DNA of 64,000 nt from Pukyongia salina (GTDB taxonomy: Bacteria; Bacteroidota; Bacteroidia; Flavobacteriales; Flavobacteriaceae), in assembly GCF_002966125.1 (NCBI RefSeq), contig NZ_CP027062.1, forward strand, positions 2,542,001 to 2,606,000, given 5' to 3'. The notes beneath the pieces are model-generated. The model was not told the DNA's origin and made no database searches. It saw only the letters and a list, made by a program, of their open reading frames with translations. This document shows positions 1-8,031 of the stretch, piece by piece (position 1 is the stretch's first letter; each line of letters starts with the position of its first letter). Made by a program: the position numbers and the translations under genes.

Positions 1-28
1 AATTTAATAGTTAAATTGTTCATTATCA

Positions 29-50
29 GGGCGGGATATAAATCCTGTCC
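29..50. other. Stem-loop ahead of first gene
   Basis: A 9-bp stem with two G-U pairs encloses the loop ATAA (arms 29-37 and 42-50). No U-tract follows on either strand, so it is not a convincing terminator. It could belong to the 5' leader of the gene starting at 69 or to the end of a gene left of the window. Confidence 0.35.
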
Positions 51-68
51 AACTTCAATTCTATCGCT

Positions 69-1340
69 ATGAAAACGCTTCTATCTTACGTTGTAACTTT
101 ACTTTTATTCTTTTCCGGAGTTGGTTTAATGCCTTCCGCCTACGCACAGGTTATCGATTATAAAGAGTATAACGGTACCGTGGTAGACGCGATCACCAAC
201 GATCCGTTGATCTCTGTAAGTATTAAATTATCTAACAGTAACCTGGGTAGTATAACCAACGATGAGGGTGCATTTTCTATTAAAGTTCCGGACGGTCGGG
301 AGATAGATGCTGTCGAGTTTTCATTGCTGGGCTATGAGTCTTTGTCGCTTCCCATTTCTCAACTCACCACCGGTAAAAATCGAATCAAGCTTACACCTAG
401 AGTCACACAATTAACGCAGATCAATATTGCAACCTTTAAAAGTGCTGAGGCGCTGGTGAAGGCTGTATTTGCAAAAAAAGCCGAGAATAACATGAAACAA
501 TCGGCTGTAATGACCGCCTTTTACAGGGAAACTATAAAAAAGCGTAACAGGAACGTGTCCCTTACAGAGGCAGTGGTAAATGTTTATAAGCAACCGTATA
601 GTTCTGCAGAAAAAGACATGGTAGGGCTTCACAAGGCGAGGAAAAGTACAGATTATCGCCGGTTGGATACCGTCGCCCTGAAATTGCAGGGAGGCCCGTT
701 TTCCACCTTGTACCTCGACATCATGAAATACCCGGAGTACATATTTACACCTACCACCTTGGATGAGTACCATTTTAGTTTCGGACCTCCTTCTACGGTA
801 AATAATAAGGCCGTATATGTAGTAAATTTCAAACAAAAGGAGTTCGTTGATGTTCCCCGGTATTACGGCAGCCTCTTTATAGATTCTGAAACGCTGGCAC
901 TTAGCAGCGCAATTTACAGTCTCAATCTCACCGGGTTTGAGAAAGATGCCAACACAATGTTTGTTAAAAAGAAACCTCGGGATATCGATGTAACGCCGCT
1001 TAGCGCATCTTATCGTGTAGATTATCGAGAAAAGGACGGGCAGTGGTACTATGGTTACGGTAGTGTTGACCTTTCGTTTAAGGTAAAGAAGAGGCATAGG
1101 TTGTTCAATTCTGTGTACACCTTATCCAGTGAAATGGCGGTCACCGATTGGGAGGCAAATACCACAGGGGCGCGACTAAAAGGGAAGGACCGACTTAAAC
1201 CTACGGTTATCATGACCGATGCCGTTTCCGGTTTCAGTGACCCGGACTTCTGGGGGCCCTACAATGTGATAGAACCGGAGAAGTCGATAGAATCTGCAAT
1301 CAATAAGATACAGCGCAAATTAAGACGTGATAATAGTTAA
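69..1340 (+). CDS. Exported carboxypeptidase-like regulatory domain protein
   Basis: Protein of 423 residues with a signal peptide (about 1-26, cleavage after AYAQ). A CarboxypepD_reg-like beta-sandwich follows at about 34-110, with the pattern NGTVVDAITNDPLISVSI and, later, ITNDEGAFSIKV. This domain usually sits at the N-terminus of Bacteroidota outer-membrane or periplasmic proteins. The remaining 300 residues are mostly beta-strand-like with a basic C-terminus (RKLRRD), and I do not recognise a catalytic motif. There is no TonB plug or barrel signature and no T9SS sorting tail, so it is probably periplasmic or attached to the outer membrane. It is transcribed alone, convergent with the next gene. 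The function is unknown beyond the domain name. Confidence 0.8.
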   Translation: MKTLLSYVVTLLLFFSGVGLMPSAYAQVIDYKEYNGTVVDAITNDPLISVSIKLSNSNLGSITNDEGAFSIKVPDGREIDAVEFSLLGYESLSLPISQLTTGKNRIKLTPRVTQLTQINIATFKSAEALVKAVFAKKAENNMKQSAVMTAFYRETIKKRNRNVSLTEAVVNVYKQPYSSAEKDMVGLHKARKSTDYRRLDTVALKLQGGPFSTLYLDIMKYPEYIFTPTTLDEYHFSFGPPSTVNNKAVYVVNFKQKEFVDVPRYYGSLFIDSETLALSSAIYSLNLTGFEKDANTMFVKKKPRDIDVTPLSASYRVDYREKDGQWYYGYGSVDLSFKVKKRHRLFNSVYTLSSEMAVTDWEANTTGARLKGKDRLKPTVIMTDAVSGFSDPDFWGPYNVIEPEKSIESAINKIQRKLRRDNS

Positions 1341-1355
1341 CGTTCCTGTATTACG

Positions 1356-1488
1356 CTAGCGGCGGTTGGCGGCTGTGATTCAGCTGAACAGCTAAGCCGC
1401 TAGGTTAATTTGTTTAGTTAAAGATATCAATTTTATAGAGGTAAATCGTCTAGATAGCTGTAAACACAGCGATTTGCGGTATGCGTTG
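1356..1488. repeat. Structured palindromic region flanking the DUF6090 cassette
   Basis: The gap after the first gene is dense in inverted repeats. CTAGCGGC (1356-1363) pairs with GCCGCTAG (1396-1403). A second hairpin GCTGT-AAAC-ACAGC lies inside AAATC/GATTT arms at about 1443-1475. No U-tract follows the first hairpin. The region ends at the GTTAGCC that also occurs, inverted, on the far side of the DUF6090 gene. It resembles folded recombination or repeat sites seen beside accessory genes in Bacteroidota, but I cannot match it to a defined attC consensus. Confidence 0.4.
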
Positions 1489-1496
1489 TTAGCCTT
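1476..1496. repeat. Left inverted repeat of DUF6090 cassette
   Basis: This 21-nt segment is 15/21 identical to the reverse complement of 2267-2287, with a perfect 9-nt core GTTAGCCTT. The two copies bracket the DUF6090 gene. Confidence 0.45.
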
Positions 1497-2244
1497 TCGT
1501 TATTTCTTCAATTTCAGCCATGAGATTTTCATTAACTATCATAAGTTCCTTATAGAGATCATTCATATATTTTGTTCCAGAATTCCTTGAATGACTGCCT
1601 ACGAAAGCGGGGTAATTTAAAATTTGTTGTAATTGATTTATATCATCTGGCGTTTCTATATTCTTGAAGAGTTTCCTAATTATTAGTTTCGTTTTCTGTA
1701 CGATATTATTTTTGTACATATCATACTCCATTTCTTCCATAAAATTGTTGAGACTTTGTTCTTCATCTTTAATTTTTTGCACTAAACTGTAATATTTATA
1801 CAATTGAGTTTCCAAATCCGTTTGATGAATTTTATTTAAATAACCAGAATTCTTTAAAGCCTCAAATCCACTTTGATTAGATTGAAAGGATTCGTCAAGC
1901 CATGGATTATAATTAAAATATTTGGAAAAATAAATTTTGTATTGATCTTTGGATTCTTGTTCGATCATTGTCATAAAATACATTGAGCCAATAATTGAGC
2001 TGTCACGAAAAACTGAAATTTTTTCAAGATTTATTTGGTCAGATTTGATATTTTCTGCGATGTTATTTAAATAGCCATTCAAAGTAATAGCATCTTGTTT
2101 CTCCGTATTGAGATTATTAATATAAAGCGCAATTAAAATACCTATAACGACAAGAATAATTTCTCCAATAGCATAAATTAGATACTTACTAAATTTATTT
2201 TCAGAGAGTAGCCTATGTCTAATTTTTCTAAAGAATTTTATCAT
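1489..2244 (-). CDS. DUF6090 family membrane protein
   Basis: Protein of 251 residues with a short basic N-terminus (MIKFFRKIRHRLL), one transmembrane helix at about 21-43 (EIILVVIGILIALYIN) and a long, polar, mainly helical domain that is probably periplasmic. This N-terminal pattern is characteristic of DUF6090, a family of unknown function that is abundant and often multicopy in Flavobacteriia. The gene is visibly more AT-rich than its neighbours. Its ends coincide with a 21-nt imperfect inverted repeat, and it begins only 48 nt downstream of the stop of the BNR protein gene, all of which suggests recent acquisition. It lies in the same direction as the BNR gene, so readthrough is possible. 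Confidence 0.75.
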   Translation of the reverse strand: MIKFFRKIRHRLLSENKFSKYLIYAIGEIILVVIGILIALYINNLNTEKQDAITLNGYLNNIAENIKSDQINLEKISVFRDSSIIGSMYFMTMIEQESKDQYKIYFSKYFNYNPWLDESFQSNQSGFEALKNSGYLNKIHQTDLETQLYKYYSLVQKIKDEEQSLNNFMEEMEYDMYKNNIVQKTKLIIRKLFKNIETPDDINQLQQILNYPAFVGSHSRNSGTKYMNDLYKELMIVNENLMAEIEEITKG

Positions 2245-2266
2245 TGGTTATTCGTTTCTGATAATG

Positions 2267-2287
2267 AAGGCTAACCCGTTATATCGC
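2267..2287. repeat. Right inverted repeat of DUF6090 cassette
   Basis: The core AAGGCTAAC is the exact reverse complement of GTTAGCCTT at 1488-1496. The repeat ends 4 nt from the stop codon of the neighbouring BNR gene. Confidence 0.45.
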
Positions 2288-2291
2288 CAGG

Positions 2292-5200
2292 TTACTCGTT
2301 TTTCTCTTCTATTATAATAGCCGGGATATCTAGCTCTCTGAACCTTCGGTTATATTCGGCCATTTCGGTGTTGATAATAGCGTTCCGTTCCTGCTCGTAG
2401 GTTTTCCAATCTTCCTTCAGATCTGCCAGTCTTTGCCTGGATCCTCGTGTAACATTTGGCATTGGGCCTTCAATAAAACTCTTCAGAAATAAAAGCTCCG
2501 AATTAAGCTTGTTATTGTAATTGATCACATCCTGAAAGGTTTTTTGCTTCGCCTGAATAAGATTCTCCTCCCAGGAGGTGATCCTTTTATGTAGTGAATC
2601 TCCTTTGCTGAGAAGGTCCTTAGCCTTTTCATTATGTTTGAGCAATTTAGCATAGGATTTAAGCTGATTACCCGCCGAACGCATCGAATTCACAGATTCG
2701 TGTATATCCTTTACCATCGCTTCGATCTCCACCAACATACGCTGCTGCTCGTTGAAATCGGCTTGCATTGCGTTGATGTTCGGATCGGCAGTTATGGTTG
2801 CTGTAGTTTCGGAAACTGCATCGCCTTGCTTGAGCCTGAGAGTATAACTGCCGGGACCAACATGCGACCCGGAAAGGTTTCCGAAGACAAATACCTCCGA
2901 AACCGCCGGAAGGGATTCTCTTCTAAAATTCCAGTAGTATCTGTTAAAACCCGCCTTAGCCGGAAGTACGGCCGGAGTAGGAGGTCCGCCTGGCCATGAT
3001 TTAAAATCTTCGTCCTTTTCACTACTAATCGTTCGTATCACTTTGCCATTTTGCAGCACCTCAAGAGTAACAGGAATAGAGTCTACTACCTCTTTGATAT
3101 AGTAATCGAATATAACGCCCGAAGGTGGATTATGCCCAATGGTAGGATTGTTGCTCTGCCCTCCGAAGAACAAAGGCGTATCCCTGGGCTTGTAGATCTT
3201 TAAGACATCTGTATTATTTTGCTTATTCTGAATAGCTCCCAGGTCGTCCAGGATCCAGAAAGAGCGTCCCGCAGTTGCAGCCACCAGATCATTATTATGG
3301 ATTACCAGGTCATTGATGGGTACTATCGGTAAATTAAGCTGAAAAGCCTGCCAGTCGCGACCATCATTCCAGGAAATATAGAGTCCTGTTTCGGTACCGG
3401 CATAAAGCAGTCCTTTCCTTTTGGGGTCTTCTCTTACCACACGAACGAAAGTATGATCTCCTTTTATACCATTAGTGATCGCGGTCCAGCTAGCACCGTA
3501 ATCGTTGGTTTTATAGATATAAGGTTTCAGATCCATGGATTTATAACGCATTACCGTAATATAAGCAGTGCCAGGATCATGAGGGGAGACTTCAATACTA
3601 TTTATTATTCCTTCTCTTAGGCCTTTGGGAGTTACGTTGCTCCATGTAGCTCCTCCATTTCGGGTAAGCTGTACAAAGCCGTCATCGGTACCGGCGTACA
3701 ACACTCCTTTTTCATGGGGGGACTCCACCAGCGACATGATGGTATTGTAGTTTTCACCACCTGCGGCTTCATTGGTATAGGGACCACCTCCCGGCCCGTG
3801 TTTGTCCTTTTCGTTTCTTGTGAGGTCCGGACTCACTGCCTCCCAGCTCAATCCACCATCTGTGGTTTTAAAAACCCTGTTGCCGGCATGGTAAATAGTA
3901 TTACGATCGTGAGGCGAACTAATAATGGGAGCATTCCAGTTAAATCGGTATTTCGCCTCACTGGGTGGTTTGCTTAAGCCTTGCTCCGGGTACTCATTTA
4001 TAGCTTTACCAATACCCGTCTCCTTCATCCATCGCTCTATGATCCCCTGGTAGCAACCTCCATATACTTCTACCGGATTATCCGGATCGAAGGCAAGAAA
4101 GGCGCTTTCACAGCCCGCAACCGAGTACCAGTCCTTCCAGTCTATACCTCCGTTTCGTGTTCGGCTGGCAATGGCTATGGCCGAATTATCCTGCTGTCCC
4201 CCATACAAATTGTATGGAAACAGATTGTCTGTGATCACACGATAAAATTGAGCCGTAGGTTGATTTTGTTGAGTACTCCATGATTCTCCACCATTATTGG
4301 AAACATTCGCACCACCATCGTTAGAATTGATCATGATCTTATTATTGTGTGGATGGATCCACAAATGGTGATTATCACCATGTGGAGTGGGTAGGGGAGT
4401 AAACGACTTCCCTCCATCTATCGATTTCATTACAGGTGCGTTTAGTACATAAACTATGTTTTCGTTTTGGGTATCGGCGAAGATCTCCATATAATACCAG
4501 GATCGTGCTATATTTATTCGGTCCTTGTTGATCTGCTTCCATGATTTCCCTGCATTATCACTGCGGTAAACACCTCCTTTTTCCCCTTCTGCCTCGATCA
4601 CCGCAAACACCCTGTCCGGATTGGCCCTGGAGACAGAGATTCCAGACTTTCCAAATTCCTCTGGTAGTCCCGACTTCATAGGTTCCCAGGTGGTTCCCCC
4701 ATCGGTAGATTTGTGAAATCCCGATGATTTTCCTCCACTTTCCATCGTCCAGGGATAGCGTCTGTGCTGCCACATGGCCGCATATAATATCAAAGGATTG
4801 TTCATGTCCATGGATAGGGAAGAGGCCCCCGTATTTTCATCTACATATAACACCTTTTCCCAACTACTACCTCCGTCTGTCGATCTGTAAACTCCACGGT
4901 CCGGTGAGGGGCCATATTGCGCACCCTGGGCAGCAATAAAGATTATCTCCGGATTGGTGGGATGAATGATCACATCGGAAATATGGCGGGTATAGTCCAG
5001 GCCGATATGGGTCCATGTTTTCCCGGCGTCTGTAGATTTGTACACCCCGTCTCCCATAGAGGTCATTACACCCCTGGCCGCATGTTCGCCCATGCCAACC
5101 ACCACGATATTCGGATTACTTTCCGAAACGGCGATAGCTCCAACAGTTCCGGTTTTAAAGAATCCGTCCGATATATTCTTCCAACTTATACCGTCGTCTG

Positions 5201-5429
5201 TACTTTTGTATACACCACCACCGGTGCCACCCATATACCACACTCCGTCCTGTTTCACCACACCACTTGAGGCCACACTCCTACCACCTCGAAAGGGCCC
5301 GATATTGCGCCATTTTAGGTTGTGAAATTCTTTATCGGCCGTTGGCGGGCTGTCATCTTTTTTTTGCTGAGAATGTAATTGGTAGGTAAATAAAAGGATG
5401 GTTGCAAGCAGTAATTGGATAGTTTTCAT
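2292..5429 (-). CDS. Exported BNR/Asp-box repeat protein (sortilin/VPS10-like propeller)
   Basis: Protein of 1045 residues with a signal peptide (about 1-20, LLLATILLFTYQLHSQ). About ten Asp-box motifs of the form S-x-D-x-G-x-x-W are spread over residues 70-700, for example STDDGISW, STDAGKTW, STDGGSSW, TTDGGLSW and TNDYGASW. This predicts one or two large beta-propellers of the sialidase/sortilin type. The C-terminal 250 residues switch to a helical, charged segment (about 880-1000). Proteins of this size are often annotated as glycosyl hydrolase, but no catalytic residues of a sialidase are evident and no T9SS tail is present, so I call it a binding or structural propeller. It is separated from the upstream GH31 gene by a terminator and therefore has its own transcription unit. 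Confidence 0.8.
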   Translation of the reverse strand: MKTIQLLLATILLFTYQLHSQQKKDDSPPTADKEFHNLKWRNIGPFRGGRSVASSGVVKQDGVWYMGGTGGGVYKSTDDGISWKNISDGFFKTGTVGAIAVSESNPNIVVVGMGEHAARGVMTSMGDGVYKSTDAGKTWTHIGLDYTRHISDVIIHPTNPEIIFIAAQGAQYGPSPDRGVYRSTDGGSSWEKVLYVDENTGASSLSMDMNNPLILYAAMWQHRRYPWTMESGGKSSGFHKSTDGGTTWEPMKSGLPEEFGKSGISVSRANPDRVFAVIEAEGEKGGVYRSDNAGKSWKQINKDRINIARSWYYMEIFADTQNENIVYVLNAPVMKSIDGGKSFTPLPTPHGDNHHLWIHPHNNKIMINSNDGGANVSNNGGESWSTQQNQPTAQFYRVITDNLFPYNLYGGQQDNSAIAIASRTRNGGIDWKDWYSVAGCESAFLAFDPDNPVEVYGGCYQGIIERWMKETGIGKAINEYPEQGLSKPPSEAKYRFNWNAPIISSPHDRNTIYHAGNRVFKTTDGGLSWEAVSPDLTRNEKDKHGPGGGPYTNEAAGGENYNTIMSLVESPHEKGVLYAGTDDGFVQLTRNGGATWSNVTPKGLREGIINSIEVSPHDPGTAYITVMRYKSMDLKPYIYKTNDYGASWTAITNGIKGDHTFVRVVREDPKRKGLLYAGTETGLYISWNDGRDWQAFQLNLPIVPINDLVIHNNDLVAATAGRSFWILDDLGAIQNKQNNTDVLKIYKPRDTPLFFGGQSNNPTIGHNPPSGVIFDYYIKEVVDSIPVTLEVLQNGKVIRTISSEKDEDFKSWPGGPPTPAVLPAKAGFNRYYWNFRRESLPAVSEVFVFGNLSGSHVGPGSYTLRLKQGDAVSETTATITADPNINAMQADFNEQQRMLVEIEAMVKDIHESVNSMRSAGNQLKSYAKLLKHNEKAKDLLSKGDSLHKRITSWEENLIQAKQKTFQDVINYNNKLNSELLFLKSFIEGPMPNVTRGSRQRLADLKEDWKTYEQERNAIINTEMAEYNRRFRELDIPAIIIEEKNE

Positions 5430-5470
5430 GTAATGGTTTTAATTTCACATAAAGCTACGGAATTTCACAA

Positions 5471-5504
5471 AAAAAATACGGCCCCTTGAGGAGGCCGTAT
5501 TTTT
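5471..5504 (-). terminator. Intrinsic terminator after GH31 gene
   Basis: TACGGCC (5477-5483) pairs with GGCCGTA (5493-5499). A-runs and T-runs flank the hairpin, so a U-tract follows it on either strand. It closes the minus-strand GH31 transcript 20 nt after its stop codon. Confidence 0.85.
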
Positions 5505-5523
5505 AATTATTAATATCCCGAAT

Positions 5524-7923
5524 CTATTTGCCAATTAAGTGCAGTTCGGTAAAGTTCTTATCAACTTCCAATGAAGTATTTCCGTTAACTTTTAATTTGG
5601 AAAGCGATGTCTCCTGGTTGTCAACTTCAATGGTCTTAATCTCGAAGGGCAATCTTTTTAGATCCAGCTTAAACTTCGTGTAGGGTGTTACGTAACTTCC
5701 TTCCTTATGCTGCTGTATGATAAGCTGGTTCTTATGTCCGGTAAGTTTGAAAGTTCGATAACTAAACCGACCTTTTTTATAATCGTAACCGTCGTTTGCG
5801 TCTTCGTATAAGACAGATTTTTCCTTACCTTCTTTATAATAAACTTCCAGTTCTACTTCTTCGATCTCTTTTTCACCTACATACTGCTGTACCGGGTATT
5901 TAGGGATTATTGCTCCTTCTTTTACAAATAATGGAATGGAATCAATGTCGGCGTCAACCCAAACTTCCTTACCTCCTTGAACCACATCATGAGTCCAGTA
6001 GTTATACCATTTACCCCTTGGGATATACATTCTGCGTCCCTTGGAATTGGGTTCCAGGATTGGGCAAACCAGGATCTGTTTCCCAAACATGAACTCATCG
6101 GTGCGATAATAAGTTTGATGGTCTTTCTGGTCGAAGAGCACTAACGGCTGCACCATAGGTGTGCCCTCTTCTACATATTGATAGAAGGCTGTATATAGAT
6201 AAGGCAGCATTTTATAACGCAATTCGATGAACTTCCTAACTATGTTGGTTACATTCTCATCGAACGCCCAGGGCTCCTGATCACCGTGATCACCGGAAGA
6301 GTGGGTACGGCAGAAAGGATGAAAGATCCCTAATTGTATCCATCGCACAAAGAGCTCACCGGTTGGTTGTTCGGCGAAACCTCCTATATCGGTTCCAATA
6401 AAGGACATCCCCGAGATCGCCATACGCTGCACCTGCTGATTGGCGATCCATAAATGCTCCCAGCTGGCCACGTTATCACCTGTCCATGAAGAACTGTATC
6501 GTTGAGTTCCCGCATATGCAGCTCTTGTGATTATAAAAGGTCGTTTCGGGTAAACAAATTGCTTTACTCCCTCATAGGTAGCTTTTGCCATCTGCATTCC
6601 ATAGATATTATGCGCTTTGCTATGGCTACATGGGTTGCCGTCGTAATTATGTCGAACATCTAATGGGAAAGTTTTGGTAGGTACCTCCATAACAGCAGGT
6701 TCGTTCATGTCGTTCCATACGCCTTTCACACCAATATCTTCTATGAGTTCTTTGTAAAGACCACTCCACCAGGCACGTACTTCAGGATTCGTAAAATCGG
6801 GGAAATTACACTCTCCCGGCCATACTTTTCCTCTCATCAGAGGGCCATCAGCCCTTTTACAGAAATAATCCTTTTCTAATGCTTCTCTGTATATGTCGTA
6901 ATCCTTATCGATCTTGATTCCCGGGTCGATTATGGCGACGGTTTGAAACCCTTGTTCGGTGAGATCGTCTACCATACCCTTGGGATCCGGAAAATATTCC
7001 TTATTCCAAGTAAAACAGCGGAATTCGTCCATATAATCAATATCCAGGTAAATAGCATCACAAGGTATTTTCAGGTCGCGGAATTTCTGTGCGATCTCGC
7101 GAACGTTGCTCTCAGGATAATAACTCCACTTACTCTGGTGATATCCAAGGGCCCATAATGGCGGGAGTTCGGGTTTACCGGTAAGGTCTGTGTAGTTGGT
7201 GACGACCTGATTCATTTCAGGGCCGTATATAAAGTAATAGTTCATTTCACCGCCCTGAGCCCAGTAACTCATAACGCTTCGGCGTTCATCTCCAAAATCG
7301 AAAAAAGTACGGAAGGTATTATCAAAAAAGATCCCATACGAGATATCACTGTGAAGACCAATGTAGAAAGGAATGGCTTTATAAAGTGGATCCTGATCCT
7401 TGCCGAAGGCATATTGATCGGTCACCCAGTTTTCTACACGCTTTCCTTTCAGGTTGAAATGCATAGGTTTGTCTCCAAGCCCATAGTAGCATTCCATCTT
7501 CTGTTCGGCTTTACTCATCTTTACGATATCACTCCCATGCTCATAGCTGTACTCCCAATGAAAACCGGCTTCATCCTGATTTATAAGCTTCCCGTCTATA
7601 TCGTAAATCGTCTTCTGCAGGTTGGCTTTGTTGAGGTGTAGCTGGAGTTTGGATGTTTTAATGATGTAGCGGTCTTTTTCTTCCGAATATTCCAGATGAT
7701 TATATCCGCGTACGGCATCTTCGGAGATCGCATACGAAAAGTCCTTTGGAAAACTTCCGTTAGGCGCATATCTAAATCTTAGTACACTATCTCTTACAAC
7801 AGTAATTTGTAAGAGCACGTCATTTTCGGTGGTGATGAGGAATTTATCTTTTTCTTTTACGAAACTATTTATGGCGGAGGGAAACTGGTTCCCTTTTTGT
7901 TCTAATTCGGTGTTTACAATCAT
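5524..7923 (-). CDS. GH31 family alpha-glucosidase
   Basis: Protein of 799 residues with all GH31 hallmarks: an N-terminal beta-sandwich (about 1-240), a (beta/alpha)8 barrel, the nucleophile in WNDMNEPA (Asp405) and the acid/base in TGDN (Asp483), followed by C-terminal beta domains. It hydrolyses terminal alpha-linked glucose from oligosaccharides or glycogen-derived dextrins. There is no signal peptide, so it is predicted cytoplasmic, consistent with turnover of internal maltodextrins. It lies directly downstream of the glgE-mak-glgB operon, 108 nt after glgB, with a LacI-type palindrome in the gap. The exact linkage preference (alpha-1,4 versus alpha-1,6 or alpha-1,3) cannot be read from sequence. 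Confidence 0.92.
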   Translation of the reverse strand: MIVNTELEQKGNQFPSAINSFVKEKDKFLITTENDVLLQITVVRDSVLRFRYAPNGSFPKDFSYAISEDAVRGYNHLEYSEEKDRYIIKTSKLQLHLNKANLQKTIYDIDGKLINQDEAGFHWEYSYEHGSDIVKMSKAEQKMECYYGLGDKPMHFNLKGKRVENWVTDQYAFGKDQDPLYKAIPFYIGLHSDISYGIFFDNTFRTFFDFGDERRSVMSYWAQGGEMNYYFIYGPEMNQVVTNYTDLTGKPELPPLWALGYHQSKWSYYPESNVREIAQKFRDLKIPCDAIYLDIDYMDEFRCFTWNKEYFPDPKGMVDDLTEQGFQTVAIIDPGIKIDKDYDIYREALEKDYFCKRADGPLMRGKVWPGECNFPDFTNPEVRAWWSGLYKELIEDIGVKGVWNDMNEPAVMEVPTKTFPLDVRHNYDGNPCSHSKAHNIYGMQMAKATYEGVKQFVYPKRPFIITRAAYAGTQRYSSSWTGDNVASWEHLWIANQQVQRMAISGMSFIGTDIGGFAEQPTGELFVRWIQLGIFHPFCRTHSSGDHGDQEPWAFDENVTNIVRKFIELRYKMLPYLYTAFYQYVEEGTPMVQPLVLFDQKDHQTYYRTDEFMFGKQILVCPILEPNSKGRRMYIPRGKWYNYWTHDVVQGGKEVWVDADIDSIPLFVKEGAIIPKYPVQQYVGEKEIEEVELEVYYKEGKEKSVLYEDANDGYDYKKGRFSYRTFKLTGHKNQLIIQQHKEGSYVTPYTKFKLDLKRLPFEIKTIEVDNQETSLSKLKVNGNTSLEVDKNFTELHLIGK

Positions 7924-8018
7924 ATAGTTAAACTAATTTTGATGTATTACAAATGAAAATAATTCTATTGAGAATCGATACCGGACGGCATGGCATTTTA
8001 AAAAAGTAATTAACAAAC

Positions 8019-8030
8019 GAAAACGTTTTC
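8019..8030. promoter_or_regulatory. Candidate LacI-family operator
   Basis: GAAAACGTTTTC is a perfect 12-bp palindrome with the central CG typical of LacI-family operators, such as those of maltose and catabolite regulators. It lies 96 nt upstream of the GH31 start and abuts the glgB stop codon. No LacI regulator gene is in the window, so the link is inferred. Confidence 0.5.
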
Positions 8031-8031
8031 A

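Noticed and set aside
411-1097. Long antisense reading frame (228 residues) inside the first gene
   Set aside because: It lies wholly opposite a gene with a clear signal peptide and domain. Its protein has no recognisable feature and an improbable Cys-rich composition, so it is a shadow frame.
2267-2287. Canonical integron attC site
   Set aside because: The core GTTAGCC does not satisfy GTTRRRY and no integrase gene is in the window, so only an attC-like resemblance is reported.
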